Assembly: GCA_030693705.1 (NCBI GenBank)
Contig: JAUYAB010000100.1
Coordinates: 1 to 64,000, forward strand
DNA: 64,000 bases
Reading direction: 5' to 3'
Origin: Ignavibacteria bacterium
GTDB taxonomy: Bacteria; Bacteroidota; Ignavibacteria; Ignavibacteriales; Ignavibacteriaceae
The translations under genes and the position numbers were made by a program. The number at the start of each line of letters is the position of its first letter. Position 1 is the stretch's first letter. A model generated the notes under the pieces. It did no database searches, was not told the origin of the DNA, and worked only from the letters and a program-made list of their open reading frames with translations. Of this stretch, positions 41,517 to 51,423 are shown one piece after another.

Positions 41517-41981
41517 ATGAAATTGGCAACTCTATGTTATGTTAAAAATCGGAAAGCAAATACCACATTAATGCTTCATCGAATAAAAAAGGAAAATGAC
41601 GTGCACGAAGGAAAGTGGAATGGACTTGGCGGCAAATTTGAGCGAAGTGAAACGCCGGAAGAGTGTGTTATCAGGGAGATAAAAGAAGAATCAGGTTTAA
41701 CAATTGTCGATCCTAAGCTGAAAGGGTTCATCACCTTTCCTTTATTTGATGGGGTGCACGACTGGTACGTTTTTATCTTCGTAGCAGAAAATTTTTCCGG
41801 TGAACTTATCGACTCCGACGAAGGAAAGCTGGAATGGATTCCCGATGAAAAATTGACACAACTAAATTTGTGGGACGGCGATCAGATTTTTATGGAATGG
41901 TTTGCCGATGACAAGTTTTTCAGCGCTAAGTTCTTTTATGAAAATAAGAAGCTTGTGCGGTATGATGTTTCATTTTACTGA
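41517..41981 (+). CDS. Nudix hydrolase, MutT-like (8-oxo-dGTP diphosphatase type)
   Basis: 154 residues. The Nudix box G-x5-E-x7-RE-x2-EE-x-G is exact at 39-60 (GKFERSETPEECVIREIKEE). The preceding KWNGLGGK and following strands match the MutT/MTH1-like 8-oxo-dGTP diphosphatases. It probably sanitises oxidised nucleotides. No signal peptide. Single gene, followed 50 bp later by a secreted peptidase gene with which it need not be connected. Confidence 0.9.
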   Translation: MKLATLCYVKNRKANTTLMLHRIKKENDVHEGKWNGLGGKFERSETPEECVIREIKEESGLTIVDPKLKGFITFPLFDGVHDWYVFIFVAENFSGELIDSDEGKLEWIPDEKLTQLNLWDGDQIFMEWFADDKFFSAKFFYENKKLVRYDVSFY

Positions 41982-42032
41982 TTCAATATCTAACTTAACA
42001 GTAACTCTTTACCTTTTTAAGAAAGCAGACAA

Positions 42033-44450
42033 ATGTACAAAGTTTTAATGTTCGTCATCATTCTTACCGCCGGTTCGATCGGACAATCATACAAGCAAGT
42101 AAAAATCTATTTAAATAATAAAGAAGACATTCGTACTCTTCAATCATTTAATATAAGTGTTGATCATTCGTATCAAACAAGAGATAATGCGATCCTTACC
42201 TTTTTAAATGATGCGGAGTTTAACCAGTTGACGATGTTAAATTTTCGGTACGAAGTTTTAATCGATGACTGGAAATCTTATTATGAAAAAAGAGAGAGGA
42301 TGAATGCATTCCAGAAAAGTTCTGCGATCGAGAAAAGTAAAAACCAATTTGGTGTAACAAATTTTGGTTTTGGTTCGATGGGAGGTTACTACACTTACGA
42401 CGAGGTTGTACAAAAACTTGATACCATGAAATTACTTTATCCAAATTTAATTACGGCAAAGAGTGAAATCGGAAAAACAATAGAAGAACGTTCCGTTTAT
42501 TATGTTAAAATTTCAGATAACCCGGACGTTGACGAAGATGAACCAGAAGTGCTTTATACTGCATTGATCCATGCGCGTGAACCGGAAAGCATGATGCAGA
42601 TGCTTTATTTTATGTATTATCTGTTAGAAAATTACGGAACCGATCCAGAAGCAACATATCTTGTTAATAACCGCGAACTTTATTTTATTCCGATTATTAA
42701 TCCCGACGGTTATGTTTATAACCAAACCCAAAATCCCAACGGTGGCGGAATGTGGCGCAAAAACAGAAGAAACAATGGGGCTTCTTACGGTGTTGATTTA
42801 AACAGAAACTTTGGACCATCCTATTATTGGAACGCTCCTAACGGCGGGTCAAGTTTAAACTCCGCAGATGAAACGTACAGAGGAGTATCACCTTTCTCAG
42901 AACCGGAAACGGAAAACATCGCAAATTTTGTATTAGGACGAAAAATAAAAAACGCTTTGAATTATCATACTTACTCTAATCAATTAATTTATCCGTATGG
43001 AGCTTTGGAAAGAGAAACTCCTGATTCTTTAATCTTCCGGGAATTTGCCGGCGATATGACAGAACTTAATCATTATACTACCGGCACAGACCTGAGTACG
43101 GTGGGATATTCTACCCGCGGAAATAGCGACGATTTTATGTATGACGGCGATACTTCATTGATTGGAAAAATATTAGCGATGACACCTGAGGTGGGAAACG
43201 AAACCGATGGATTCTGGCCCTCCGAAAACAGAATTTTTCCTCTTGCAGAAGAAAATCTTTTTCCGAATTTATATTACGCATGGGTTGCCGGCGGGTATGT
43301 TTCGCTTGCAAGTTATTCGTTCGATAGAGAAATTGTTATGCCCGGGGATACGGTTCACCTAACTGCCGTTCAAAAAAATAAAGGATTGAGCGAAGCAGCA
43401 AATGTTAAATTTTCGTTGACTGCCGATCCATTGAAAGTCGTGGTTCTTTCAGAACCTTCTACTAAAGCGAACTTAAAGTCAAGAGAGAGTTTTTCGATTG
43501 AACCTGTGTTTGTTCTAAATCCTACTTTAAAGAATGGAGAAAACGTTCAAATTGTATTGTCCACAATGTTAGATAATATACCGATGGCTGAAGATACTGT
43601 TTCTTTCACTGTTGGAGTTGCGAATATAGTTTTCAGAGATAGTTCGTTATCTCCTTCAACAAAATGGAACATCACTTCAAACGTAACGCAAAAATGGGAT
43701 GTAACGCCATCTTCTTATAATTCAATCCCGAATTCATTTACCGATAGCCCCAAAGGAAATTATGAAAGTAATGCTACCGTTGTGATGACGTTGAGGGATT
43801 CTATCACCCTTCTCGGTATATCCAATCCGAAGTTGACATTTTGGACAAAGTTTGATTTGGAGAATGATTGGGATTGCGGAAAAGTTGAAATTTCTTCAGA
43901 CCTTGGAAAAACATGGATTCCGGTTGGAGGCAAGTATGCCAACACCGCCGAAGGGCAGGGAAGACAATTTCCAACCAATTCTCTTTTGTACGACGGCGCT
44001 CAGAAAGATTGGGTGAAAGAGGAAATTGATTTAAAAACATTTACCGGAAAACAAATTAAGATTCGTTTCAGTCTTCTTTCAGATGGTTATGTACAGAAAG
44101 ACGGATGGTATTTGGATGATATCAGCATTGTTACTTACGATGATTTAACTTCTGTCGATGGAAAAGAATTAAATGCGCCTTTCAACTTCTCACTTTCGCA
44201 GAATTACCCGAATCCTTTTAATCCCGGTACGATGATTAATTATCAAACTGCATCAGCCGGATTTGTGTCTTTGAAAATATTTGATGTTCTTGGTAATGAG
44301 GTTGAAACGTTAGTGAATGAAGTGCAAGAGGCGGGAAGTCACACGGTTCAGTTCAGCAGTGCAAAGAGTCGTTTAGCCAGCGGAGTATATTTTTATCGAT
44401 TAAAGACGGAGGGTTTTACTGAAACAAAGAAGATGGTTTTGTTGCGCTAA
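42033..44450 (+). CDS. Secreted M14 zinc carboxypeptidase with T9SS signal
   Basis: 805 residues. Signal peptide (about 1-18), a propeptide-like domain (19-110), an M14 carboxypeptidase domain (about 115-420) with zinc ligands H180 and E183 (IHAREPE) and H312 (NYHTYSNQ) and catalytic E386 (MTPEVGNE), a beta-sandwich with CARDB-like spacing (about 425-530), a jelly-roll/MAM-like domain (about 545-705; LTFWTKFDLENDWD) and a T9SS sorting domain (NYPNPFNPGTMINY, about 725-805). It would digest extracellular peptides. It ends 2 bp from a convergent kinase gene with no room for a separate terminator. Confidence 0.93.
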   Translation: MYKVLMFVIILTAGSIGQSYKQVKIYLNNKEDIRTLQSFNISVDHSYQTRDNAILTFLNDAEFNQLTMLNFRYEVLIDDWKSYYEKRERMNAFQKSSAIEKSKNQFGVTNFGFGSMGGYYTYDEVVQKLDTMKLLYPNLITAKSEIGKTIEERSVYYVKISDNPDVDEDEPEVLYTALIHAREPESMMQMLYFMYYLLENYGTDPEATYLVNNRELYFIPIINPDGYVYNQTQNPNGGGMWRKNRRNNGASYGVDLNRNFGPSYYWNAPNGGSSLNSADETYRGVSPFSEPETENIANFVLGRKIKNALNYHTYSNQLIYPYGALERETPDSLIFREFAGDMTELNHYTTGTDLSTVGYSTRGNSDDFMYDGDTSLIGKILAMTPEVGNETDGFWPSENRIFPLAEENLFPNLYYAWVAGGYVSLASYSFDREIVMPGDTVHLTAVQKNKGLSEAANVKFSLTADPLKVVVLSEPSTKANLKSRESFSIEPVFVLNPTLKNGENVQIVLSTMLDNIPMAEDTVSFTVGVANIVFRDSSLSPSTKWNITSNVTQKWDVTPSSYNSIPNSFTDSPKGNYESNATVVMTLRDSITLLGISNPKLTFWTKFDLENDWDCGKVEISSDLGKTWIPVGGKYANTAEGQGRQFPTNSLLYDGAQKDWVKEEIDLKTFTGKQIKIRFSLLSDGYVQKDGWYLDDISIVTYDDLTSVDGKELNAPFNFSLSQNYPNPFNPGTMINYQTASAGFVSLKIFDVLGNEVETLVNEVQEAGSHTVQFSSAKSRLASGVYFYRLKTEGFTETKKMVLLR

Positions 44451-44452
44451 AT

Positions 44453-45958
44453 TTAATTTTTTACCTGGTCGAACTGAACAGTAAATTTGCTTCCCTTTCC
44501 TTTTTCGCTAAAAACTGAGATTGAAGCTTTGTTCAGTTCAACGTATTTTTTTACGAGCGCCAACCCAAGTCCGTTTCCTTCAAATTTTCTTGAGTAACCG
44601 GTATCTTCCTGCGAGAATGCCTCAAAGACGCAGGGTAAATATTCTTCAGAAATTCCGATGCCGGAATCAATCACATCTACGCAAATTTTATTTAGATCAC
44701 TTTTGTAGAGATGAATATTTACATTTCCGGCAGAAGTATATTTTATCGCATTATCAATTAGGTTTGCAAAAATTTGTTTGATGGAATAGTAATCTCCACG
44801 GATGAATGTTTCGTCTGTTGAATTCTTTAAAGAAAGTTCAAGTTTTTTGTTTTTTGCTTTAGCATAGAATTCAAGAATCAGATCATCAAGAAGGTTCTTA
44901 TTCAAATCGATCTCTTCAAACTTTGTTTCAAAATTGCCGGATGCTATTTGAGAGATGTTAAGAATTAAGTCTATCGTTCGAATTAATCTTTGCGCACTTG
45001 AATCAATTATCTTGAACGCCGATTCAAGTCCCGCGGGAAGATTTTCTTCAATCTCTTCCTTTAACAAAGAAGTGAAAGTAACAATGTTGTTTACCGGGGT
45101 ACGTATTTCGTGAGAAATTTGTGCAAGAAATTCGGTCTTTAATTTGTCCGATTTTTCAGCATCCTCTTTTGCCTTAATTAGTTTTTGCTCGAACGCTTTT
45201 CTTTCGGTAACATCTCTTGCAATCCCCTGAACGGCAATTGTTGCGCCGCCTTTAGATATTAATGATGAAACGGTTTCAATATAAACCGAATCGCCGTTCT
45301 TCTTCTTCCCGCACAGCTCATGAATTTGATCCGGCTCGGAATTACTATTAAGCAGCTCGATGGTTTTAAAATACTCTTCAAGTTGTTCTGCGGGAAAAAG
45401 ATCGGAAAGATTCATCTTCTCCAGTTCGTTCTGCCGGTAACCGAACAAGTCAACAAAAGTCTGATTGACATCGGTAAAATTTCCCTTTAGATCGTGAATA
45501 AAAACAAGCGAGAGCGATTGGTAAAAAAGTGAGTGATAACGTTCTTCGCTTTCACGTAATTTATTTTCAATTTTATTTTTGTAGAGCGCCATTTCAAGTG
45601 CGCCGCGTAAATCCTTTTCCTCAAACGGTTTTACAAGATAGCCGAACGGCTCACTTGTTTTTGCGCGGTCAAGTGTGGGACCATCGGCAAAGGCGGTAAG
45701 ATAAATGACGGGAATTTGATGCTTCCTAAAAAGAATTTCGGCGGTCTCAACACCATCCATGCTTCCGTTTAGCTGAATATCCATCAGTGTTAAATCAGGT
45801 TTTGCGTGTTCGGTAACTTTTAAAGCTTCCTCACCGCTGGAGACAACACCAAAGATGTCGTATCCTAAATGTTGTAAACTGTTTCGAATATGTAAAGCGA
45901 CAATGCTTTCATCTTCAACAATAAGAATTTTAGGTCTTTCGGAAAGAATTGATTTCAT
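44453..45958 (-). CDS. REC-PAS histidine kinase
   Basis: 501 residues in an N-terminal-receiver arrangement: receiver (about 9-125; D60 in LTLMDIQLNG), PAS (about 138-255), HisKA with H283 in AQISHEIRTPVNN, and HATPase (about 385-500) with DSGIGIS and GNGLGLAL boxes. Having the receiver first suggests it is phosphorylated by another kinase and then tunes this one. It has no membrane segment. It is the last of four kinase genes on this strand, separated from the next by 42 bp. Its receiver resembles that of the next kinase in the pair (GYxxxGxVSxxEE style), so the two are paralogous. Confidence 0.92.
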   Translation of the reverse strand: MKSILSERPKILIVEDESIVALHIRNSLQHLGYDIFGVVSSGEEALKVTEHAKPDLTLMDIQLNGSMDGVETAEILFRKHQIPVIYLTAFADGPTLDRAKTSEPFGYLVKPFEEKDLRGALEMALYKNKIENKLRESEERYHSLFYQSLSLVFIHDLKGNFTDVNQTFVDLFGYRQNELEKMNLSDLFPAEQLEEYFKTIELLNSNSEPDQIHELCGKKKNGDSVYIETVSSLISKGGATIAVQGIARDVTERKAFEQKLIKAKEDAEKSDKLKTEFLAQISHEIRTPVNNIVTFTSLLKEEIEENLPAGLESAFKIIDSSAQRLIRTIDLILNISQIASGNFETKFEEIDLNKNLLDDLILEFYAKAKNKKLELSLKNSTDETFIRGDYYSIKQIFANLIDNAIKYTSAGNVNIHLYKSDLNKICVDVIDSGIGISEEYLPCVFEAFSQEDTGYSRKFEGNGLGLALVKKYVELNKASISVFSEKGKGSKFTVQFDQVKN

Positions 45959-46000
45959 TTTATGAACGATTTCTCAGTCTGATTTAGAGGTTACACTGTG

Positions 46001-48553
46001 TTAGTGAAGCTCTGGAAAATTCGGAATAGTAAATTTAAAGTTCGCGCCTTTCCCGTATTCGCTCTCAACCCATATTTTGCATTGGTGTTTCTCGATCATC
46101 TCTTTGCACAAGATTAAACCGAGTCCGGTGCCTTCTTCGTTATTAGTTCCTTTAGTTGAAAAATGAGAATCTATCCTGAAAAGTTTAGAAATATCTTCCG
46201 GTTTGATTCCGACCCCTGAATCAGCAATTGAAACTTCAACAAAATCTCCGCGCTTCACTGATGAAACGGTTATGTCTCCACCTTCAGGAGTAAATTTAAT
46301 TGCATTTGAAATGAGATTCTGAAATACGGAGTTCAGCATATTTAGATCGGCATTAATATGGAGAGACTTATCAGCCTCATTTATAAGCTGAATGTTTTTA
46401 TTGCTCGCCGATCTCTCCAAAATTTTGAAAACATAATTAACTTCGTCGAAAAGATTAATCCGTTCCGCCTGGAACTCGATATTGCTTCTTTGCATTCTCG
46501 ACCAGTGGAGTAAATTTTCAATTAATTTATAAAGATTGTTGGAAGCCCCATTAATATCCCGGGCAAGTTTTAGTTTGTCCTCGTTATCGAGCGAGTCAAA
46601 CTCATTTAAAAGAAAATTAGAACAGCCCAGCAGTCCCTGGAACGGGCTCTTAAGATCATGGGCAATTATTGAGAAGAATTTATCCTTGCTGTTATTAAGT
46701 TCCTGTAGTTCTTCAGAATACTTTTTTATTGCTTCTTCAGCCCAAATTCTTTGGGTAATATCGATGATAAATCCTTCGAGATAATTTTCATCCGGATTTG
46801 TAGAAGTAACTCCAAAACCTTTGTCCAGCACCCACTTCTCTTCGCCGCGCTTTGTTATAAGCCGATACTCAGTCTGGTAAGGTTGGTTCTTAACAACACA
46901 ATCGTTAATTCGGGATACTACATTTTCTTTGTCATCAGGGTGAATTAATGAGTTGAATGAAATTTGCTGGTTCCCGATTAAACTATCAATTCCATATCCG
47001 GTAAGCGCTAAACAGCCGTCGCTAAGATAACTCATTGTTCGTTGGGCATCATTCTTACAGCGATAAGCAATGCCCGAAAGATTATTAATAAGCGTTGAAA
47101 GTTTTCTTTCGCTTTCTCTTAATGAATTTTCACTTCTTTTTCTTTCTGATATTTCTATTTCCAAATGTCTGTTGGTATCTGCAAGTTCGCTGGTTCTTTC
47201 AAGAATAAGTTCTTCAAGTTTTTCCTGATGAAGATTTAAAGCGGCTTCAGCGTTTTTTCTATCGGAAATATCCTGGATGTGAACCAGGTAACCAACCACA
47301 TCTGAAGATTCTTCCAAAAGGAGGGGAGAGATAAGTAAATCAACAAAGACTTCACCTGTTTTGATAACGCGGTAAAGTCTATCTCTTTTGAAAAAATCGA
47401 AATCAAAAAGCTGTTCAATTCTGATGGATTCATTTCTTAAAAGTTTTTCTCTATCCGCATCGGATAAAAAGGAATTATAAAGAAGATTATAGCCGTCAAG
47501 TTCCAATACGGTTGAAAGTCCGAAAATTTTAAATGAAGCTTTGTTCATATGAACGAAGGAGCCATCGGGTCCGAAAAAAATAATTCCGATGGGAGATTCT
47601 TCAAAGATGTTGCGGAATCGTTCAGCGCTAAGTTTAAGCGCTTCTTCCGTTAGAAGATGTTCGGAAATTTCCTTTTCGAGCTGAAGATTTACCTCGGTTA
47701 ATTCTTTTGTTCTTTTTTCCACCAACTCTTCAAGCTGGTTTTGTACTTCGCTTAGATCAAGTTCGGTTTTTCTTTGTTTGGATACATTACGGAAAACAAG
47801 CACAACACCGGTGATCTTTCCCTTCTCATCAATTATCGGGGCGGCGCTGTCATCAATTGGAATTTCATTTCCTGATCGCGCAACAAGAGAAACTTTTGAT
47901 TGCAAATTAGAAGATGATTTTGTCTTGAGCACATGAAGAACCGGATTTGGAACTTCTTCACGCGTTTCTTCATTTATTAATTTTAATGTCTTGGAAATAT
48001 TTTTGCCTATCAGTTCCTTTTCAGATAAACCGGAAAGTTCCTCGGCAATTTTATTCGAGAATGTGATCTTGCCATTTACATCTGTAGTGATAACCGCATC
48101 TCCGATGCTTCTAAGCGTAGTAAAAAGCCATCGCTCGTTCTCTTCTAATTTCTTTTCAATCGAATGTTTGTGCAAAGCAACTTCAATGGTTGAATGAAGT
48201 TCTTTTACTTCGAATGGTTTTAAGATATACCCGTAGGGTTCGGCAAGTTTTGCCCTCGCCAAGGTTTTTTTATCTGCATAAGCGCTAAGAAAAATTACCG
48301 GGATATTGTATTCCGCTCTAATTTTTTTTGCAATGACAACCCCATCGTTACCGTCTTTCAACAGAATATCGAGAAGGATGAGATCCGGTGATTTTTCTTC
48401 TACCACTGCAAAGACTTCCTTCTCCGTTGAGACAATATCGACGACATTATAACCGGAAGATGTTAAGCATGTCTGCAAATCAATTGCGATGATGCTTTCA
48501 TCTTCCACAATCAGAATATTTTTCTTTTCCAACAATAGCTCCAACCCCCTCAA
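46001..48553 (-). CDS. REC-multi-PAS histidine kinase
   Basis: 850 residues: receiver (about 10-130, D62 in LILLDILLKD), three PAS domains (about 145-260, 310-430 and 490-605) joined by coiled coils, a HisKA-like domain with the phospho-histidine near 633 in IIAHDLKSPFQGLLG, and HATPase (about 735-848) with DSGVGIK and GTGLGLIL. AHDLKSPF is a variant H-box shared by many environmental kinases. The longest frame begins with TTG at 48553; a TTG at codon 7 lies 9 bases after AGGGGG and starts nearer the conserved strand, so the true protein may be six residues shorter. Cytoplasmic. Confidence 0.92.
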   Translation of the reverse strand: MRGLELLLEKKNILIVEDESIIAIDLQTCLTSSGYNVVDIVSTEKEVFAVVEEKSPDLILLDILLKDGNDGVVIAKKIRAEYNIPVIFLSAYADKKTLARAKLAEPYGYILKPFEVKELHSTIEVALHKHSIEKKLEENERWLFTTLRSIGDAVITTDVNGKITFSNKIAEELSGLSEKELIGKNISKTLKLINEETREEVPNPVLHVLKTKSSSNLQSKVSLVARSGNEIPIDDSAAPIIDEKGKITGVVLVFRNVSKQRKTELDLSEVQNQLEELVEKRTKELTEVNLQLEKEISEHLLTEEALKLSAERFRNIFEESPIGIIFFGPDGSFVHMNKASFKIFGLSTVLELDGYNLLYNSFLSDADREKLLRNESIRIEQLFDFDFFKRDRLYRVIKTGEVFVDLLISPLLLEESSDVVGYLVHIQDISDRKNAEAALNLHQEKLEELILERTSELADTNRHLEIEISERKRSENSLRESERKLSTLINNLSGIAYRCKNDAQRTMSYLSDGCLALTGYGIDSLIGNQQISFNSLIHPDDKENVVSRINDCVVKNQPYQTEYRLITKRGEEKWVLDKGFGVTSTNPDENYLEGFIIDITQRIWAEEAIKKYSEELQELNNSKDKFFSIIAHDLKSPFQGLLGCSNFLLNEFDSLDNEDKLKLARDINGASNNLYKLIENLLHWSRMQRSNIEFQAERINLFDEVNYVFKILERSASNKNIQLINEADKSLHINADLNMLNSVFQNLISNAIKFTPEGGDITVSSVKRGDFVEVSIADSGVGIKPEDISKLFRIDSHFSTKGTNNEEGTGLGLILCKEMIEKHQCKIWVESEYGKGANFKFTIPNFPELH

Positions 48554-48950
48554 TTAAAATTCGTTATACAATTTTTCCGGTTTAGTTTCAATATTAAGCC
48601 GCAATGAAAAGCGCTTAGCTGACCCGGAGACTACATAAAGTTTAGTTAGAACCAAAGATGCATTTCTGAATGATGACATTCCAACAACGTGTTTCAATCG
48701 TTAATCTAAATGCTCGCGGATCAATCATGTTCATCCAGAATGTTTTTTGTATGAACGTAAGTAATATACAAAGTTGATTATTTTTTCTCTTTCCTCAACT
48801 TTATAAGAAGAATTTTAAAACAACCGTAATAATTTAATAATTTATAAGTTCAAATTAACATACAAATTAAACATGACCGAAACTCTTTGTTCTTTGAGCG
48901 GTGAAATGTAGAGTGATTTTCATCCGCTTTGAATATGTATCTTCCATAAG
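48554..48950. other. Spacer without a gene
   Basis: About 400 bp between two kinase genes on the same strand. No frame with a ribosome site, no hairpin plus T-tract and no repeat was found. It presumably holds the promoter of the kinase gene at 46001-48553. Confidence 0.5.
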
Positions 48951-51410
48951 TTAATTCCTTGTCGTAAATGGTTTAAGAAACGTTAAAATAAAAGCAGCGC
49001 CGTTATTATTTATCATTTCAAGATTACCGTTTAATTGTTTGGCTAAGATATTTACGAGTGTTAATCCAAGGGATTGTGTTTCTCTCGATTCTAAATCTTC
49101 CGGCAGCCCGATACCGTTATCGCTTACAATTAATTGCAATTTGTCGTCTTCAACCGGCAGGAGTTTTATAATCATTTTACCTTTACGTCCATCTGAAAAA
49201 GCATATTTTAAAGAATTCGAAACTAATTCGTTGATTATAAGTCCGCAGGGAATTGCAGTATCAACATCTAACAAAATGTTGCTGATCTCTACATCAACCT
49301 CAATTAATTTTGTGTTGATGTTGTATGCTTTAAAAAGAGAGAGCGTCAAATTGCTCACGTAGTCTTTAATGTCAATATTGGCGAAGTCGCGGGTTTGATA
49401 CAATTTTTCATGGATGATCGCCATTGATTTTACCCGGTTCTGGCTGTCGTTAAAATATCCGCGGGATGGTTCATCCTTTATGAATTCAGCTTGCAAAGTG
49501 AGCAGACTTGAAATGATCTGGAGGTTATTTTTTACGCGGTGATGAATCTCTTTGATCATTATCTCTTTTTCTGCAAGAGAGTCCTGAAGCAGTTTTTCCG
49601 CTTTTATTCTTTCGGTAACATCAAGGGCAAGCACTAACCGCGCATCTTTTTCACCAAAAGTAATAGAATGCGAAATAAGTTCTGTGTCAATTAATGATCC
49701 GTCTTTTGTTACATGTTTCCAGATGCCGGCGACATGCACCTTTGGCTGTGGTTTTGACAAATATTCCAAAGCGGCGGGAATTTCACTTTGCGGATAAATA
49801 TCTTTTACATTCATGGCTAAAAATTCATCCTTGGAATAACCATAAATTCTCATAGCCATATCATTTACAGTTAAAAAGTTCAATGAGTCTTTTTCGTAAA
49901 CCCACATTGGATAAGGATTACTCTCAAATAATGTACGATAACGGATTTCACTTTCTTCAAGGGCAGTTTGGATTTTTGTCCGTTCGAGTATCTCATTCAT
50001 CAATTTTTCATTTGCTTTTTCGAGTTGTGAAGTTCGCTGGACAACTCTGCTTTCCAACTCTTGATTTAATGAGACTATTTTTTCTTCTCTTTTTTTATTT
50101 TGATAAGCATTTGCAAAAATATCTGCGATTACTTTCAGCAATTGCAAACTTTCCTTTGAAAACTCCCGCTTATTCAGAATCGCATCAAATCCAAGGAAGC
50201 CGATAAGTTCGTTAGAATAGATCAAGGGAAGAATTACAACTGATTTTATTTTGGATCGCTGCAGAATTTTTTTTAACAATACCATGTCGTCCGGCAGTTG
50301 CTCAACGTCGGGGATGTAAACCGTTTCGAAAGAAGTTAATTTTTCTTCCAAATAGCGTAATGAAGCTGATCCCATTTTTTGAGATTTGATAATTGAACGG
50401 GTGACTCCATTCCCAATCCATTCGTGCGATTTTATATAGGTATGCTCATCTTCCGAACAGAAAAAGAGATAACTTCTCTCAACATTAAAAAACATTCCGA
50501 TCACTTTTAATGCGGCTGAAATACCCTGATCGATTTTGGTTAACGGAATATTAATAAAAGCGGTTGATATGGTGGCGATTAGTTTTTCGAATCTTGCATT
50601 TAATTTAAGCGCTTCTTCGGTCTGTTTAATTTCAGTGTAATCTTTCAATGTTCCGAAAACGCCGGTTGTTTTCATATCTTCTCCCAAAGCTCTTTTGCAA
50701 TGCACCTCAACCCATTTGTAAGTTTTTTGTTTTGTTAAAAAGCGGCTGATCAATATGGAATCCGGTTTATCTTTTTTGATAATTTGAGAAAAGAAAAGCA
50801 TACTCTTCTCTTTTTCATCCGGGTGAAGATAGTTTGCCGGTTCAGTTCCCAAACTTTCTTCTACGGAAAAACCGGTTAGGTTTGTCCAGGCTGGATTTAA
50901 GAAAGTCCAACGGTTGTTTTCATCAAGCTGAAAAATTACCTCATTAATATTTTCAATCATTGAATTGTAGCGTTCCCAGGTAACTTTCAGTTTTTCTTCA
51001 CTTAATGCTTGTTCCCGGATTTTTTTAGCTAACGTAATATTTTCTTTTGTAAGCTCTTCCGAAATCATTTTATTATTTCGGAAACGATTTCCAAACCATC
51101 CGGTCAATCCTCCAATCCCAACGACAGCAATATCAATGGGAAGAGATTGGACCAACAAGTTTAAGCTTGCTGAAGGTGAAGCAGGAGCCAATAAATAATT
51201 AAGAATTAGAATAACGAATGCAGTAAAAACCCCGGCATTTTTACCGGAAATCCAACCGGCGAAAGCCACAGGAACAAAACACAAAACGAATACCGTTACA
51301 TTAAAAATCGGGAAGAAGAATCTTAATAGAAGCAAATAAATTAAAACAGACACCGCGATAAGTATCGGATTAATGAACTTAGCCGGAATTCCGCTTTTAA
51401 TAGTTTCCAT
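48951..51410 (-). CDS. Membrane-anchored PAS-GAF HisKA_2 histidine kinase
   Basis: 819 residues. The N-terminal ~110 residues form three or four transmembrane helices (VLIYLLLLRFFFPIF; FVPVAFAGWISGKNAG; DUF4118-like). Then come a PAS domain (about 140-265), GAF (about 285-440), coiled coil, PAS (about 490-600) and a HisKA_2/HWE-related transmitter with the histidine near 620 (IKEIHHRVKNNLQIISSLL), then an HATPase domain (DNGIGLP). HisKA_2 kinases often act on stand-alone receivers or REC-PAS proteins such as the two kinases downstream. It starts 13 bp after the giant hybrid kinase, in the same transcription unit. Confidence 0.92.
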   Translation of the reverse strand: METIKSGIPAKFINPILIAVSVLIYLLLLRFFFPIFNVTVFVLCFVPVAFAGWISGKNAGVFTAFVILILNYLLAPASPSASLNLLVQSLPIDIAVVGIGGLTGWFGNRFRNNKMISEELTKENITLAKKIREQALSEEKLKVTWERYNSMIENINEVIFQLDENNRWTFLNPAWTNLTGFSVEESLGTEPANYLHPDEKEKSMLFFSQIIKKDKPDSILISRFLTKQKTYKWVEVHCKRALGEDMKTTGVFGTLKDYTEIKQTEEALKLNARFEKLIATISTAFINIPLTKIDQGISAALKVIGMFFNVERSYLFFCSEDEHTYIKSHEWIGNGVTRSIIKSQKMGSASLRYLEEKLTSFETVYIPDVEQLPDDMVLLKKILQRSKIKSVVILPLIYSNELIGFLGFDAILNKREFSKESLQLLKVIADIFANAYQNKKREEKIVSLNQELESRVVQRTSQLEKANEKLMNEILERTKIQTALEESEIRYRTLFESNPYPMWVYEKDSLNFLTVNDMAMRIYGYSKDEFLAMNVKDIYPQSEIPAALEYLSKPQPKVHVAGIWKHVTKDGSLIDTELISHSITFGEKDARLVLALDVTERIKAEKLLQDSLAEKEIMIKEIHHRVKNNLQIISSLLTLQAEFIKDEPSRGYFNDSQNRVKSMAIIHEKLYQTRDFANIDIKDYVSNLTLSLFKAYNINTKLIEVDVEISNILLDVDTAIPCGLIINELVSNSLKYAFSDGRKGKMIIKLLPVEDDKLQLIVSDNGIGLPEDLESRETQSLGLTLVNILAKQLNGNLEMINNNGAAFILTFLKPFTTRN

Positions 51411-51423
51411 ACAAATTATTCAA